Shown here: piece by piece, positions 26,301 through 34,666 of the stretch
Layout: each line of letters opens with the position of its first letter
How positions within the stretch are numbered: position 1 is the first letter of the stretch
Source of the DNA: Salminus brasiliensis
Taxonomy: Eukaryota > Chordata > Actinopteri > Characiformes > Bryconidae
Length of the DNA stretch: 64,000 bases
Direction of reading: 5' to 3'
Assembly: GCF_030463535.1 (NCBI RefSeq)
Contig: NC_132880.1
Span: forward strand, 29,330,987-29,394,986
Position numbers and translations under genes: made by a program
The notes under the pieces: generated by a model
Database searches by the model: none
What the model was told of the DNA's origin: nothing
The model's input: the letters and a program-made list of their open reading frames with translations, nothing else

Positions 26301-29300
26301 TGGCTTCTCTGTTCTGTTGGACATGCTTGCTGAGCTCTACCAGAAGCAGCCCAAAATTGGCTATCACCTCCTCTACTACCTCAAAGCCAGGTGGGGGTGC
26401 TGTTCATAATGGCACTTTAAACCACAGCTCTCTGTCCAATACAACATCCTAAACTCACTAACACTCATCACTGAGTGCAATCAAATCCTCACAGCATTGC
26501 TCAAAATTTTAATAAAAGCAGCATGTTGAGACCGGAATTGCAATGATCGTGATACTATTTTCTCTATTACAATTTAGTGAGTATCAGCATGATTTTTAGT
26601 TATTATTTTAAGGTATAAAAATACTACGTAATATTGCTTTAACTGAAGCTAGCATTTTGACTGAATGATGCAAATATATGTTTGGCATACATATGTGCTG
26701 CCTAATGACTTTAATCGCTGAAAATATGTTTAAGGTTAACTTGTTACAGTGAAAGGCATCAAAATGAATAAGCACTACGGACATTGCATAGAGAGATTGG
26801 TTTAAAATGTGCTGACGTGTTCACTTTAAGAGCTGGAATGTTAAAAACCCTATACTTACTAACTCTCGCCTGTAGTAAAGCGGCAGCGGGGAAGATGAGT
26901 CTGTATGAGTCGTTCGCTCAGGCCACAGCGTTGGGTGACCTGCACACCTGCCTCATGATGGACATGAAGGCCTGCCAGGAGGACGACGTGAGACTGTTAT
27001 GTTACCTCACACCCTCCATCTACTCAGAGGTATGCATACACATACTCACACAAATGCTAATGCACCTGACACCATGCCATTGTTACCTCCAGCGCTCTGC
27101 CAGAGCACCATTCACCAGAACAAATTATTACAGAACATTGCATCAGCATTGCATACAGTGTCCTTCGTGTATGTGCGTGTAGGTCTAAAATAACCTTGTG
27201 TGTGTGTCTCTGATTTTTGTCCCAGTTCCCGGATGAGACCCTGCGGAGCGGAGAACTTCTTAATATGATTGTGGCGGTCATTGATTCCACACAGGTTAGT
27301 CTTTAATATCGAATTTCAGCTATAGTGATTTAATGCACATTTGTGAACACTTCATTTTCACTGAATTCACGCGTCCATATCTGGTTTCTCTTTCTCTCGC
27401 CCGGCTCACAGCTTCAGGAACTTATGTGTCACGTAATGATGGGGAATCTGGTGATGTTCCGCAAAGACTCTGTGCTCAATATTCTCAGTAAGTTTTAGCA
27501 CGTGGTGGGAACTCTGTAGATTTTACTGTATGTCACTATGTTGCCATTAATATTAATTAAACTACTAATTATTTTGCCACAAATTAAGAATTTGACTTGT
27601 GTAAAAAACTGTTGTGTATCAAACTTTATTGCTTTTTAATTGAGTAAAGTTTCTTCAAATAATGTCAGTGCCCCTAGGTAGTTGCATGGCTGACTGAGAA
27701 CGTGACTAAGAGCATCGTCTTTGTGTGTTGTTTTACAGTTCAGTCACTGGACTGGGAAACGTTTGAGCAGTATAGCACATGGCAGCTGTTCCTGGCTCAC
27801 AGCATCCCACTGGAAACCATTATCCCCATCTTACAGCACCTCAAATACAAGGGTGAGCTGTGCACTTCCCTCACAACATAACATGCCACACATACATTAA
27901 GCAACAATGCCCTGATTTAGCTTAATGTGTGTTGTGTTCAGTTACATTAAATGTTGGTCACCCTTTGTTTCTGTGGGGCTTATTTATAAATGCTCTAATT
28001 ATTACAAAACTACCTAATTAAACTATTGGCGATCATTAGCATTAGGGGTTAGGTTTTGGGTTGAGTTGGAGCAAGTGCTGTTTTATTAAACCCCCCACTC
28101 TCTTCCTCATTCTGTCTATAGAGCATCCAGAAGCTCTTTCCTGCTTGCTGCTGCAACTTCGCAGAGAGAAGTAAGTCTCAAACTCACTAAAATCTTGTCT
28201 AGCTTGACCCTAATGACATGAGGTGATAATAATCTGGTTTTATTTGCAGTCCCACTGAGGAGATGGTGAAGATGGTTCTAAGTCGACCGTGTCACACAGA
28301 GGACCAGTTTACCACCAGTATCCTGCGGCATTGGGCGGCAAAGCATGACGACCAGCTAGGGGAGCACATAAAGGCCCTGCTAATCAAGAACAACAACATG
28401 CCCCGCAAACGCCAGAGGTAACGTCCCGCCTGACAGAATAGCAAAGGCTGTCACTTGCTTTAAACAACTGTATTTATTACAAGGACAGGTTATTATTGCA
28501 AATCTCAGTCATTAGTTATCCCATATTCTTATATTTGCGTTATTGTTAGCGCCATAAATCTGAGGCTCGATACAGAAGCATAAATCAGTATTAAATTTGA
28601 TGCAGAGTGGGTAAAAAGTGGTCCAGCGGAACAAAGTGCTGTGGCTATGACTGGATGATTGCTAGTTCAAGTCTTGGTCATGCTGTTAGCCATCGGCAGC
28701 CGGGCCACTAAGATCGCTCTCTCCAGGGTAGGTATATGGCACTTACGCTTTCCTCCAAGCACAAAAACAAGTTGCTATCTGCCTGAAAAAACGCAGAGAT
28801 GTCAATCCAGATGGAATGGGCTAGACAATGATCAGACCACTGCTGAGCTCAGTGGAAAAACATTACAAAATCAGACAAAAGGTAATTTTCTGTGAGGACA
28901 AGATGGAAAAACACTAACATGGTCAATTCAAACTGACATGGAATCACTGATGATCTTAGAATTACCCCAGGACCCCATGTAAATTTAATCCAGTTCGAAT
29001 GGTCCTGGGCAGCTTTCCAAAACCTTAACAATCGCATCCACTGTAAAGTCATTTTATGATTATGGTTAACAGTTTTTCCCCTGTTTTTATCCCAGGTTTA
29101 GATACTCAAGGTAGGATTTATCTCTGGGCACATTCGCATGAAATTTGTCAAATTCTCAGGAATAAGGACTTCTACTATATATGGAACTTTGGCAGTTAGA
29201 ATAGCATTTACACCAGTGCCACTGTGACTGAGTTTATGGTGGTGCTATTGAGTAGTTAAGTGCTCGCTGTTATATTCTTCTCTAATTGCATGTACTATAA

Positions 29301-29885
29301 AGCAATGTAATAGCCTATGACATGCAGCAGCTCCTCAGAAAATAGACCAGAAATAGCTCAGACCTGAAGCTTGGCCCTGACTGGCCCAGGAGCTGTTTGA
29401 AGGCACAACATGATCCAGGGCAGGTCAAGTTTAGTGTAAGTTACTACAATGATGTGTGTCCAGAGTTAGCTCAAGCTAAATTTAAAGTTAGTGAGACAGG
29501 CACCCATTCAGATGTCAGTGTGCTGTTAAATGAGGAATTTCATGTTTTTTTATTTAGAATTTCTTTTTCCTTACAGCTTGCGAAGCTCCAGCAGCAAATT
29601 AGCTCAGCTAACACTAGAGCAGATGCTGGAGCATTTGGACTGTCTGAGACTCAGCCTCAGCAACACCAAGAATAACTGTACGTCCAGCACACTCGCACCT
29701 GCTTCAGGCAAGCAGGCGCTTTTCATTTATGCATTACACTTCGATCTCTGCTATACATTGTGTTTGAGTGGCATGTACATTAACGTGTGTGTGTTTGTGT
29801 GTATAAAGTCTTTACCCAGACGCCCATCCTGCAGGCCCTGCAGCATGTTCAGGCCAGCTGCGATGAAGCCCATAAGATGAGGTGA

Positions 29886-29916
<31 letters not shown>

Positions 29917-30999
29917 TTTTTTTTCTGCACTGAGAGATGTTGACAGCAGTATACCTGTACTGAGATTTTATTTTAGACTATATATACACTTTCTATACAT
30001 GAAATCTAAGCTTATCTCTGGCCATGGGGTGTCCGTCCGTCCGTGCTGCTTGGCAGGTTCAGCGATCTCTTCTCCTTGGCTGAAGAATATGAGGACTCCT
30101 CAAAGCCTCCCAAATCCCGACGCAAAGCTCCAGCCACCTCCCCCCGTTCCCGAAAGGGTGCCGCCCCTCCAGCCAACAACGAGGAGGACAGCGCCTCATC
30201 GAGCGCCTCTGTGAGTTTCTGTCTTATTGTGTCATTGCCATGACCTCGTACCCTGCTTCATGGGCATCTGTGTTCTGCAATTCAGCACTACCTTATTAGT
30301 GAAGCCATCAACCTGGACATCTTTGGTGTCAAACTTTTGCTATTTTAGTTTAACACTGGAGATGTTGCTGCTTAGTTTAGCACTGTTGCTGAAGAATACT
30401 AGATATCAGTAGTTCCTCAAATCTTTTCTGTAAACATGTGCACGCACACTTCTCTTAACCCTCTCACACCACAGCCTGGTCATTATTAAGGTGGGGCAGA
30501 CTTGGTTATGGGGTTTGAAGCACGTTATGACTCGCTGAAAAACACTCAGTGTAGCTAAATGCTGATGGGAACAATCATAGACAGCATTTTCCCTCCCCCT
30601 TCCAGTTAGACTCTGAAAGAAAATTCCAGACTAATTGTAAATGGAAAGGGCTGAAATCTTGAGGTGTTTTGAGGGGTGTTGGAACTCAACACATCTGTTG
30701 TCTAACAGCTTTTCTGATATTGAGCTGTATAGTAACATTTTGTTAATTGGTTGTGCACATTAAGTCATATTGTGCCATAGACCACATTGACTAGACTGTG
30801 CAACTTTAATAAACACCTGGACGTGTTTTCAGGGACATAAAAAACAGTAATTAATGAATTACACAGTTACTTGTAGCAGACCGGTAGAACTGATAGAATC
30901 TCTTTTCTCAATCACCTCCAGGAGGAAGAGGACTCCAAACCCAAAGCCCCCAAAAGGAAAAGGAAAGGCTCGTCTGCAGTGGGCTCTGACAGTGACTGA
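6749..30999 (+). CDS. INTS3: Integrator complex subunit 3 (INTS3/SOSS-A), 29 coding exons
   Basis: INTS3 is a nuclear helical-repeat scaffold of the Integrator complex (snRNA 3' processing, promoter-proximal termination) and also of the SOSS single-strand-DNA sensor complex. Exons: 6749-6832, 11405-11488, 14714-14797, 16313-16426, 17100-17184, 17276-17342, 18017-18158, 21637-21766, 21969-22066, 22962-23153, 23477-23564, 23707-23786, 23924-24015, 24493-24599, 24725-24844, 25296-25425, 25568-25622, 25923-26026, 26226-26390, 26876-27029, 27226-27294, 27412-27487, 27739-27852, 28122-28170, 28250-28417, 29577-29677, 29809-29881, 30057-30210, 30922-30999. All introns are GT-AG and phases join without frameshift. 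The product is ~1018 residues (human ~1043). Near-identical blocks to remembered human INTS3 include '[13 protein letters not shown]', '[20 protein letters not shown]', '[12 protein letters not shown]' and '[11 protein letters not shown]'. An acidic linker lies mid-protein ('[16 protein letters not shown]'). The C-terminus is acidic/Ser-rich, then basic (PKRKRKG, a likely nuclear signal), ending in AVGSDSD. The N-terminal exons diverge most. The gene looks intact. Confidence 0.97.
6885..6932. repeat. (CA)24 microsatellite in INTS3 intron 1
   Basis: Uninterrupted CA dinucleotides about 50 bases after the exon 1 donor. Confidence 0.95.
6944..7761. repeat. Decayed ~210-bp tandem repeat, main block (INTS3 intron 1)
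   Basis: The motif TCTGTCAG(TCAGAC)(T/C)GAAAACA recurs at 7321, 7531 and 7742, spaced 210 and 211 bases. A weaker copy is near 6947. Inside the units a second motif recurs in the same order: AGCTAGCT/CTGTAGCTA, then GACGTCT(C)AAAGTTTTGAC, then CATATCTCAGTTTT (7063, 7412, and degenerate near 7618-7665). Further degenerate units appear near 9221, 9451 and 9931. No coding capacity was seen and the family is not recognised. Confidence 0.5.
7762..7785 (+). repeat. (CAG)8 trinucleotide repeat in INTS3 intron 1
   Basis: Eight uninterrupted CAG units directly after the third copy of the ~210-bp repeat motif. Intronic, so not translated. Confidence 0.95.
7872..7975. promoter_or_regulatory. X-box-like and CRE sites in CpG-rich part of INTS3 intron 1
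   Basis: GTTACTATGGTAAC (7872-7885) is a near-palindrome resembling an RFX X-box. TGACGTCA (7968-7975) is a perfect cAMP-response element core. Both lie in a GC-rich segment (about 7790-8110) about 1 kb into intron 1. This could be an intronic enhancer or alternative promoter. Sites are seen in sequence; activity is inferred. Confidence 0.4.
8043..8084 (+). repeat. (CAGT)n and (GCTGC)n short tandem repeats
   Basis: About six CAGT units (8043-8065) are followed directly by about four GCTGC units (8066-8084), in CpG-rich intron 1 sequence. Confidence 0.85.
8300..8660 (-). mobile_element. MITE copy, minus orientation (family A)
   Basis: Read on the minus strand this contains landmarks of a fish MITE family found six times in this window: 'TTGCATCCATTACTGACACAG', 'CTAGTCCCTGCAG', 'GCCAATAGAATAGGAC', 'CCTAATGCCAG', 'GTGGAGCAGTGGAAC'-like and 'GAATGATGGTGG'. 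The end near 8307 reads GGACAAAAGTATTGAGACACC, a typical terminal motif. The other copies are near 13822, 15613, 39340, 53696 and 54998. Confidence 0.65.
9220..9960. repeat. Degenerate outlying units of the ~210-bp repeat (INTS3 intron 1)
   Basis: TCTGTGTCAGTTAGCAGG at about 9222, GTTAGTCAGACTGAACAC at 9451 and TTTGTCAGTTAGCAG at about 9932 echo the unit-start motif of the main block. 'CATATCTCAGTTTTAC' near 9320 echoes its internal motif. Divergence is high. Open frames here (for example 9637-10050) have no family resemblance and are not called as genes. Confidence 0.35.
9961..11358. other. INTS3 intron 1, distal part, no element recognised
   Basis: AT-rich intronic sequence with a (GTA/TAG)n patch at about 10312-10330. 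No exon or known repeat was recognised. Confidence 0.4.
11359..11390 (+). repeat. (GT)16 microsatellite next to INTS3 exon 2
   Basis: The GT run ends 14 bases before the exon 2 acceptor AG (11403-11404), so it partly replaces the usual polypyrimidine tract. Confidence 0.95.
11679..12050 (+). mobile_element. tRNA-derived SINE in INTS3 intron 2
   Basis: The head (11679-11751) is tRNA-like: an A-box-like TGGTTCAGCGG near 11690 and a B-box-like GTTTGAATCCC near 11736. An unrelated body of about 290 bases follows, then an A-run at 12041-12050. The tRNA-like head lies inside a longer repeat unit, so it is not called as a tRNA gene. A diverged relative is at 28615-28850. Confidence 0.7.
12113..13150 (+). 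mobile_element. Decayed Tc1-like transposase in INTS3 intron 2
   Basis: The + strand read across frames matches a very common teleost Tc1-like transposase: '[22 protein letters not shown]' (about 12498-12563), 'TRQTLRWML', '[15 protein letters not shown]' (12709-12753) and '[20 protein letters not shown]' (12780-12838). 'FMTTV', 'MAASSR' and 'WLQNGRF'-like remnants continue to about 13100. Stops and frameshifts are frequent, so it is inactive. Terminal repeats were not located; limits are approximate. Confidence 0.75.
13430..13935 (+). repeat. Copy 1 of an intronic duplicated block plus MITE end
   Basis: TGTGCAAATATAATACAACA, 'CAGTAATCTAATAATGAGAAGC' and 'TTCTCCCTTGCCAAGATGGC' recur in the same order at 15421-15560 in the next intron. 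Both copies run into the family A MITE motif 'CTTCTAATGACTGCATTCAGC' (here at about 13851). A fuller MITE end (ACTATATGGCCATATGTTTGTGGAC) is present from 13822. Confidence 0.6.
14029..14118 (+). repeat. Short direct repeat, period 52 bp
   Basis: CTGATGGACAGGTTAACTAC and the following TAGATCTTGAAAA occur at 14031 and again at 14083. The spacer contains a third partial ACTAGAGCTTGAAAA. Confidence 0.85.
15415..15840 (+). repeat. Copy 2 of the intronic duplicated block plus MITE (INTS3 intron 3)
   Basis: This matches 13430-13650 with moderate divergence, then continues as family A MITE (15613-15840: 'CTTCTAATCACTGCATTCAGC', 'CCAATAGAATAGGAATC', 'GTGCTCCAAAATCTACTG', 'ATATAGTGTAGC'). Exon 3 lies between the two copies and is not duplicated. 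Confidence 0.6.
18191..21600 (-). mobile_element. Near full-length CR1/L2-like non-LTR retrotransposon (LINE), antisense in INTS3 intron 7
   Basis: The element lies on the minus strand. Its 3' end is at 18191 with a (TTCTGA)n tail, seen on + as four to five AATCAG units at 18191-18216. A 3' UTR of about 320 bases and a 1030-codon open frame follow. The 5' end is somewhere between about 21505 and 21600. No clear target-site duplication was found. The insertion fills nearly all of intron 7: the tail starts 32 bases after the exon 7 donor, and the 5' end lies within about 130 bases of the exon 8 acceptor. The hexamer tail and EN-RT layout suggest the CR1/L2/Rex1 group; the exact clade was not determined. 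Confidence 0.85.
18535..21627 (-). CDS. LINE ORF2-type protein: apurinic-type endonuclease plus reverse transcriptase
   Basis: An uninterrupted 1030-codon frame. The first ATG (21627) is probably upstream of the element's own start. ATG at 21501 or 21489 (residues 43 and 47, 'MAPRMAAT') is more likely. Endonuclease at about residues 148-360 (full-frame numbering): 'SNLRSLSNK', catalytic 'ETWL' at 183-186, 'GGGICFYI', 'GDFN' at 302-305 and 'SDHS' at 352-355. Reverse transcriptase at about 575-850: 'KAPGPD', 'IIPVPKK...[10 protein letters not shown]', '[10 protein letters not shown]' near 711, '[13 protein letters not shown]' near 769 and catalytic 'FADD' at 800-803. It makes cDNA at a nicked target (target-primed reverse transcription). 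All key motifs are present and there is no stop, so the copy is young and possibly competent. No ORF1-like protein was seen upstream in the element. Confidence 0.93.
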   Translation of the reverse strand: MTEMDSDQFLFTSFSQLAFICTSFSFVTSTGVFTSTDIQISKMAPRMAATVTSSSVWCLFLFVNVVYCTSNSASWSREQLLSFRNNISPENIPEFVQETSVCAEILATAALTALGLARRLWRSRRRGRRAGALVRLRRRGARTPLPSLFLSNLRSLSNKTEELLLLNQTNKDFSTASALCFTETWLTELTPDSALHLPGFQLHRADRDAERSGKSRGGGICFYINERWCRDTTVLLKSCSPHLESLFITCRPFYSPREFSSFILAGTYIAPSACTSDALKQLAEQITKVEREFPDSLLIILGDFNSVNLTKEMPKYRQHIACPTREGNTLDKCYTCIKNAYRAVTRAAVGLSDHSLVHLIPTYRQKLKTNKPVITTVKRWTSGDIEKLQGCFESTDWAVFEEATDGLDEYTDTVTSYISFCEDSCISTKSQVRYSNNKPWFTAELKQLRREKEEAFRSGDRTVFKEAKYRLEKGIRAAKSKYSEQLNRHITANDPSSAWKGLQLLTGHKVRKTPLLLNDRHLTNDLNEFYCRFELTKDNRTVYHPSPPSTSTPTLALSPLPPAHLCINRQDVHRLFSRQKVRKAPGPDSVSPSTLKHCCDQLAPVFTDIFNRSLELCSVPACFKTSTIIPVPKKSTITGLNDYRPVALTSVVMKVFERLILAHLKSITDPLLDPLQFAYRANRSVDDVVNLTLHFILQHLDSHGNYARVLFVDFSSAFNTVVPQLLQAKLSQLSVPDSMCRWIVDFLTDRRQQVRLGKHNSDLRTLSTGVPQGCVLSPLLFSLYTNDCVSKDPAVKILKFADDSTLVGLIANGDESAYRKEIEQLVSWCSNNHLLLNTEKTVEMVVDFRRNPPTLPPLHINNTAVSMVESLKFLGTTISRDLKWEKNTISIIKKAQQRMYFLRQLKKFNLPQTLMIQFYTAIIESIITASITIWFGSSTSQERTKLQRIIRTAERIIGCNLPSLQQIYSSRMRKRAGKITSDPSHPGHLLFQTLPSGRRLRSIKTSTTRHANSFFPRAVALLNHSGHLPL
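22067..22961. other. INTS3 intron 9, no element recognised
   Basis: About 900 bases of intronic sequence between exons 9 and 10. Small frames (for example 22168-22350) show no family resemblance. Confidence 0.4.
24016..24492 (+). repeat. Pyrimidine-rich INTS3 intron 13
   Basis: Almost the whole 477-base intron is degenerate TCTATCTCTCT/TTTCTCTC sequence on the sense strand, giving a spurious 125-codon frame (24020-24397) rich in Ser, Leu, Tyr and Phe. It is simple sequence and not a gene. Confidence 0.7.
26032..26060 (+). repeat. (GT)n microsatellite after INTS3 exon 18
   Basis: The GT run starts within six bases of the exon 18 donor (GTAAGT at 26027). Confidence 0.9.
28615..28850 (+). mobile_element. 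Diverged tRNA-headed SINE relic in INTS3 intron 25
   Basis: GTGGTCCAGCGG (A-box-like) and GCTAGTTCAAGTCTTGG (B-box-like) are spaced as in the tRNA-like head of the 11679 SINE. The following 'GCAGCCGGG' body is more diverged. Confidence 0.45.
29884..29912 (+). repeat. (TTG)n microsatellite after INTS3 exon 27
   Basis: Nine or more TTG units begin right after the donor GTGAG at 29882, followed by a T-run. Confidence 0.9.
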
Positions 31000-31900
31000 G
31001 AGGAAACACCCAATCTCTACAAGCCCCACCCACAGCATCCCCACATTCGCGCCAATCTTCTGTCGTGATGTCACTGGAGAATAAACCACCAGCCAATCAT
31101 CTTCTCCAACCACTCAGGGCATCTTGCCCATTCATAAAAGGGGGAACTCTCTCTTTCTGGGACTCAAATGCCGTCGGCTGGAGCCGGGAGACCCTTTCTT
31201 TTCTTTTCTTTTTTCCCTCCTCAGCACAAGTCTCATTGGCTGATTTGGGCTTAGGGGTGAGGTTGGGTTTGAGTGGCTCACGGGATGGGCTGCACCTCGA
31301 AACTGAGACTGGCACAGACTGACAGAACCACAACCATACAGACAGCCTTACAGGAAGAATCTACCCAGGAGGCACACTTAGTGTTGCTGTACTTATTGAC
31401 TCCCCTACTATGATTCAGCACTCTCATGCTGGGTGTAAATGGAATAACAGAAGCCCTGAAATGTAGATAACGAAAGTAAAATCCCTGCTACATGAGGTCG
31501 AGCAGAGGGATGATTTTACAGTATTGCCATGGAAGTTTATGTTGGAAAAACAGCAACTTAAGTACTCCAAGTCCTTGAAGACGTATTTTATCATTTGATG
31601 ATGAACAGTCATTCGCTTTGTCCCTTAGAAGTCCCTCTTCGTCCTGATTGGATGTTGTGGCCCACTGGAGGCGGGACCAGGGATTTTGCAGGAAGGAAGA
31701 CACTCCTCCTCAGTGAATTTTTACCTTGTTTGCGCTGCACACAGATGCAGAAATTGGACTGTATAAATGGAAGACTTCTGACATGTTGACAGACTTTTTA
31801 AGAAAATTGCTTTCTACTGACCTATTTTCATAAAAAAGATCATAACTATGTTAAAGGATTATGATATTAATAAAAAAGGCGGGGGAAAAAAAGCTTTATG
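31000..31900 (+). other. INTS3: INTS3 3' UTR (end uncertain)
   Basis: Non-coding sequence follows the TGA at 30997-30999. Candidate poly(A) signals are AATAAA at about 31079-31084 and AATAAA at about 31866-31871. The second is in a more AT-rich, typical context. No other gene is recognised here. Confidence 0.45.
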
Positions 31901-32154
31901 GTTTATCACATTTTCAATGGGGATTTCTTGTACTACCATGCTGAAGAATTTGAATGGATACACACAATGTTCTGACATTCACAAGGTCCTGAAGTCCTCC
32001 ATTATCAAATGTATAAGAACCCTAAACCCAACCCAAATCAGGGTGGTATATTGTACCTCCATCGTCTAGTAGGGCCAAGACACCTGGATCTGTGCAGACA
32101 GTTATAGTTTGGTAACATTTTATGTAGGACAGTTAATGTTAAGCTAATCAAATC

Positions 32155-32560
32155 AAATGTTTTTCACAACTGATGTGAAGCAGTTTTATAGAAATGAAAT
32201 AAGGCAAAAGACGACAACACAAACCCCCTGGTAAACAAGCCAAAGGTGATTATGACCAGGAAAACTCCCTCAGAGCCGATGAGAGTACTTACAAGGGGGG
32301 AACCAACCTCCTCTGGTCAAAACTAAAACTCTTACCTTGTTGATGGTCACCATCACACGTGTACTGATTTGATCACAGTAGATGGTAAGAATATGAAAAG
32401 TAATGATTAGGGGTAGTAATAGATATAATTAATAACAGCGGTAATTGGAATGTGATCAGTATTAAAGGGTGGGCAACTAGTCTGAGCCGGGTAGTAGGAG
32501 AGTCTGACTGTCAGTCTACACCTGCTTCCACGGCCACACCCATAGATGTTCAGCTCAGTC
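32155..32560. repeat. Dispersed fish repeat (family not named)
   Basis: The stretch 'GAAAACTCCCTCAGAGCCGA' with downstream 'GGGGGAACCAACCTCCTCTGG' resembles a widespread teleost interspersed repeat whose usual form reads 'aaactccct.aga... aggaacca....cctcctctgg'. No coding capacity. Identification is from memory of the repeat, so the family is left open. Confidence 0.45.
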
Positions 32561-33359
32561 GACTGGTCAAACAGAGATGAAAATGAAATGGCAGCAGAAG
32601 CATCACACTGAACACTCTCGCTATGTTTGTCTAGGGCTTATATTCACAGAGCAGTCATTAATTTTAGGGATGACCTTGGATCAGATTCCCATATTTGTAA
32701 CAGAATCACAAAAACTAAATCACCCACAAAAATTGATTCTAGTCTAGCACTGAGCAGCAAAATTGTTGCAGAAATGAGTTCAAAGCGTGGACATGTAAAA
32801 GTAAGATTAATGAAAGTGCAATAGGATGTCCACTTTGATCTTCAGAATAATTAGGTCCTTGCATACTTGCAAATTTCCAAGAAAGGGCATAAAACAAAGC
32901 TTAAGTGTTAGGCTCAAGCCACTCAAGGATCTGCATGTTCAGCTGCTCCACAACTCCAGGCGGGGCACTGATACATCACATAAACAGCTCTAAACACATG
33001 CAGTCACAAGAAGCTGCACATGCACTTGAAGTCAAACTGCATGAATGATCATCTTGTTTAAGATGTGGTGGGCTTTTATCAATAGGGGGACAGTATAATC
33101 TGGAGATGCAAAAGCTTTCAGATTACCTACAGTAGCACATACATACACACACCTAAAATGCACTGTCTAATGTAGGAGTGCTCAGATTCAGCACACCTGC
33201 TCCTGATCAAGGTTGTTAACTGAAGCTCTCCCACCAGTAACAGATTACTAATCAAGGTTTTTATAATTGGTAAAAACCTTTTTACTCCCCAAGAAAAAAA
33301 AGAATTTATGCCTTGTACAGCAAAAACATGAGCTTTGGGGTACTAGAGCTCAAGGTACA

Positions 33360-33408
<49 letters not shown>

Positions 33409-33927
33409 ATTCAACCAAATATATTGTAGCAAACAAATTCTGAAATCCAGAAAGAGAAATACTATTCCACAGTACTGAATGTAGGACACTTGAGTGAAGT
33501 GGCTTCAGATTTTAGCCTTTTAAACAATGGAGCGTCACCATTCAATGGACTAAATATATATAGCTTCATATGAGTTACACATATGAAACATCCAGTCCTG
33601 TAAAAATTTAAGAGTTCCCTGACAGAGTTTAAAGATTTGGCATAGTAATAAGGATTTTTTTTTCTCCCCCTTTGATTTGAGGGTGGGTGTCTACCCTGAT
33701 CCAAAAATGGTCAGAATGGCTGCATTTTCTTTGCCCACCAAACAAAGGGATGCAGATCTGATTGCAGGTTGAACAGTCCTGCATTCGGTTTCTGCAACCT
33801 GCTCAGCCATTCAGTCACACAACCCTGGTATAAACTCAGAGCAACCTACGAGCACAGCATTTCAATCCATTTTAGGAGGAGCTCCGGGTTGCAGAAATAA
33901 CTATACCTCAAGTTTAAAAACACTGAA
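32561..33927. other. Intergenic stretch between INTS3 and the C2CD4-like gene
   Basis: No exon recognised. Contains a TA/CA microsatellite at about 33365-33409. The minus-strand frame 33704-33462 was checked for a missing C2 domain and has none. Confidence 0.45.
33365..33409. repeat. (TA)n(CA)n microsatellite
   Basis: About 13 TA units are followed by about nine CA units. Confidence 0.9.
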
Positions 33928-33933
33928 TTTATT
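33928..33933 (-). terminator. Candidate poly(A) signal of the C2CD4-like gene
   Basis: AATAAA on the minus strand (TTTATT on +), 65 bases after the stop codon of the 33998-34666 frame. Position fits a short 3' UTR; not tested. Confidence 0.4.
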
Positions 33934-33997
33934 TAAATATTATTTAAAAATCCAGGTTTAAAGACAAACGCACACAATAGTCCAACATGTAACATTT

Positions 33998-34666
33998 CTA
34001 GAATTCCTCCTCCTGGGGTCTTCTTGCATGCTTTTTTATCCGACTGGGAGTGAGGGTCTTCAGAGCAGCCCTTGGGCTTTTCAGAAGCAGCTTCAGTCCT
34101 TTTCTCTCGGGCTTCGGAACAGAGCAGCAGGCTTTTCGGCTTGGCGTGGCGCTTCTGGTCGTAACACTGGGCCTGGGAGACCCCCAGCGTAGCGGGGTCA
34201 TCGATGAGGAGCCCTCCTCTCCTGCACTTGCGGTCCTTTTATGAAACAGAGACTCTCGCCGCTTCACATGAGGGCTGGCAGCTAAAGTGCAGAAGCCATA
34301 TGGCGTGGTGACTTTCTCCACGTGTTCCAGAGACATCGCTGCTCGAGTAGTAGGGTCCGACAGGTCCTCCTTGGCACGTTTTCGGTTGAAGCGTGGAGTG
34401 ATCCGGAACTTGGCACGTAAACGTGGAGAGTCCACGGAGGAGTGGAGCACAGGTGACGGTTTCTCTGGGCTGCTGGGGGGCAGCAGTCTGCACTCATCTT
34501 CTTTGGCCTGCCGGATGCCAAGTCGAGGAGAAATAGCAAGGTGCAGTTTTGGAGGAATAATAAAGCTAGGGATTCTTCCTGGAGTTAGTGGCACATTCTG
34601 CCAAGACCTCGCCCTAGCTGCTGGGCTCTTCTCTGTACTGACCACATCTGAGCCAAAACTGAACAT
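33998..34666 (-). CDS. C2CD4-family-like protein lacking the C2 domain
   Basis: A single-exon 222-residue frame, GC-rich relative to its flanks. Two blocks match the conserved N-terminal region of C2CD4 (NLF) proteins as I recall it. Residues 27-41 carry 'LTPGRIPSFIIPPKL' and residues 117-143 carry 'EKVTTPYGFCTLAASPHVKR' followed by RESLF. The rest is basic and Ser/Pro-rich, ending in 'KKHARRPQEEEF'. Known C2CD4 genes are intronless and continue into a C-terminal C2 domain (human C2CD4D ~350 residues). Here the frame stops before any C2 domain, and none is visible in the next 500 bases on this strand. The basic, Ser/Pro-rich content is compatible with nuclear location, as reported for C2CD4A/B. 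Its place between INTS3 and GON4L matches human 1q21-q22, where C2CD4D lies, so a C2CD4D relative is likely. It may be truncated, spliced, or a C2-less paralogue. Confidence 0.62.
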   Translation of the reverse strand: MFSFGSDVVSTEKSPAARARSWQNVPLTPGRIPSFIIPPKLHLAISPRLGIRQAKEDECRLLPPSSPEKPSPVLHSSVDSPRLRAKFRITPRFNRKRAKEDLSDPTTRAAMSLEHVEKVTTPYGFCTLAASPHVKRRESLFHKRTASAGEEGSSSMTPLRWGSPRPSVTTRSATPSRKACCSVPKPERKGLKLLLKSPRAALKTLTPSRIKKHARRPQEEEF

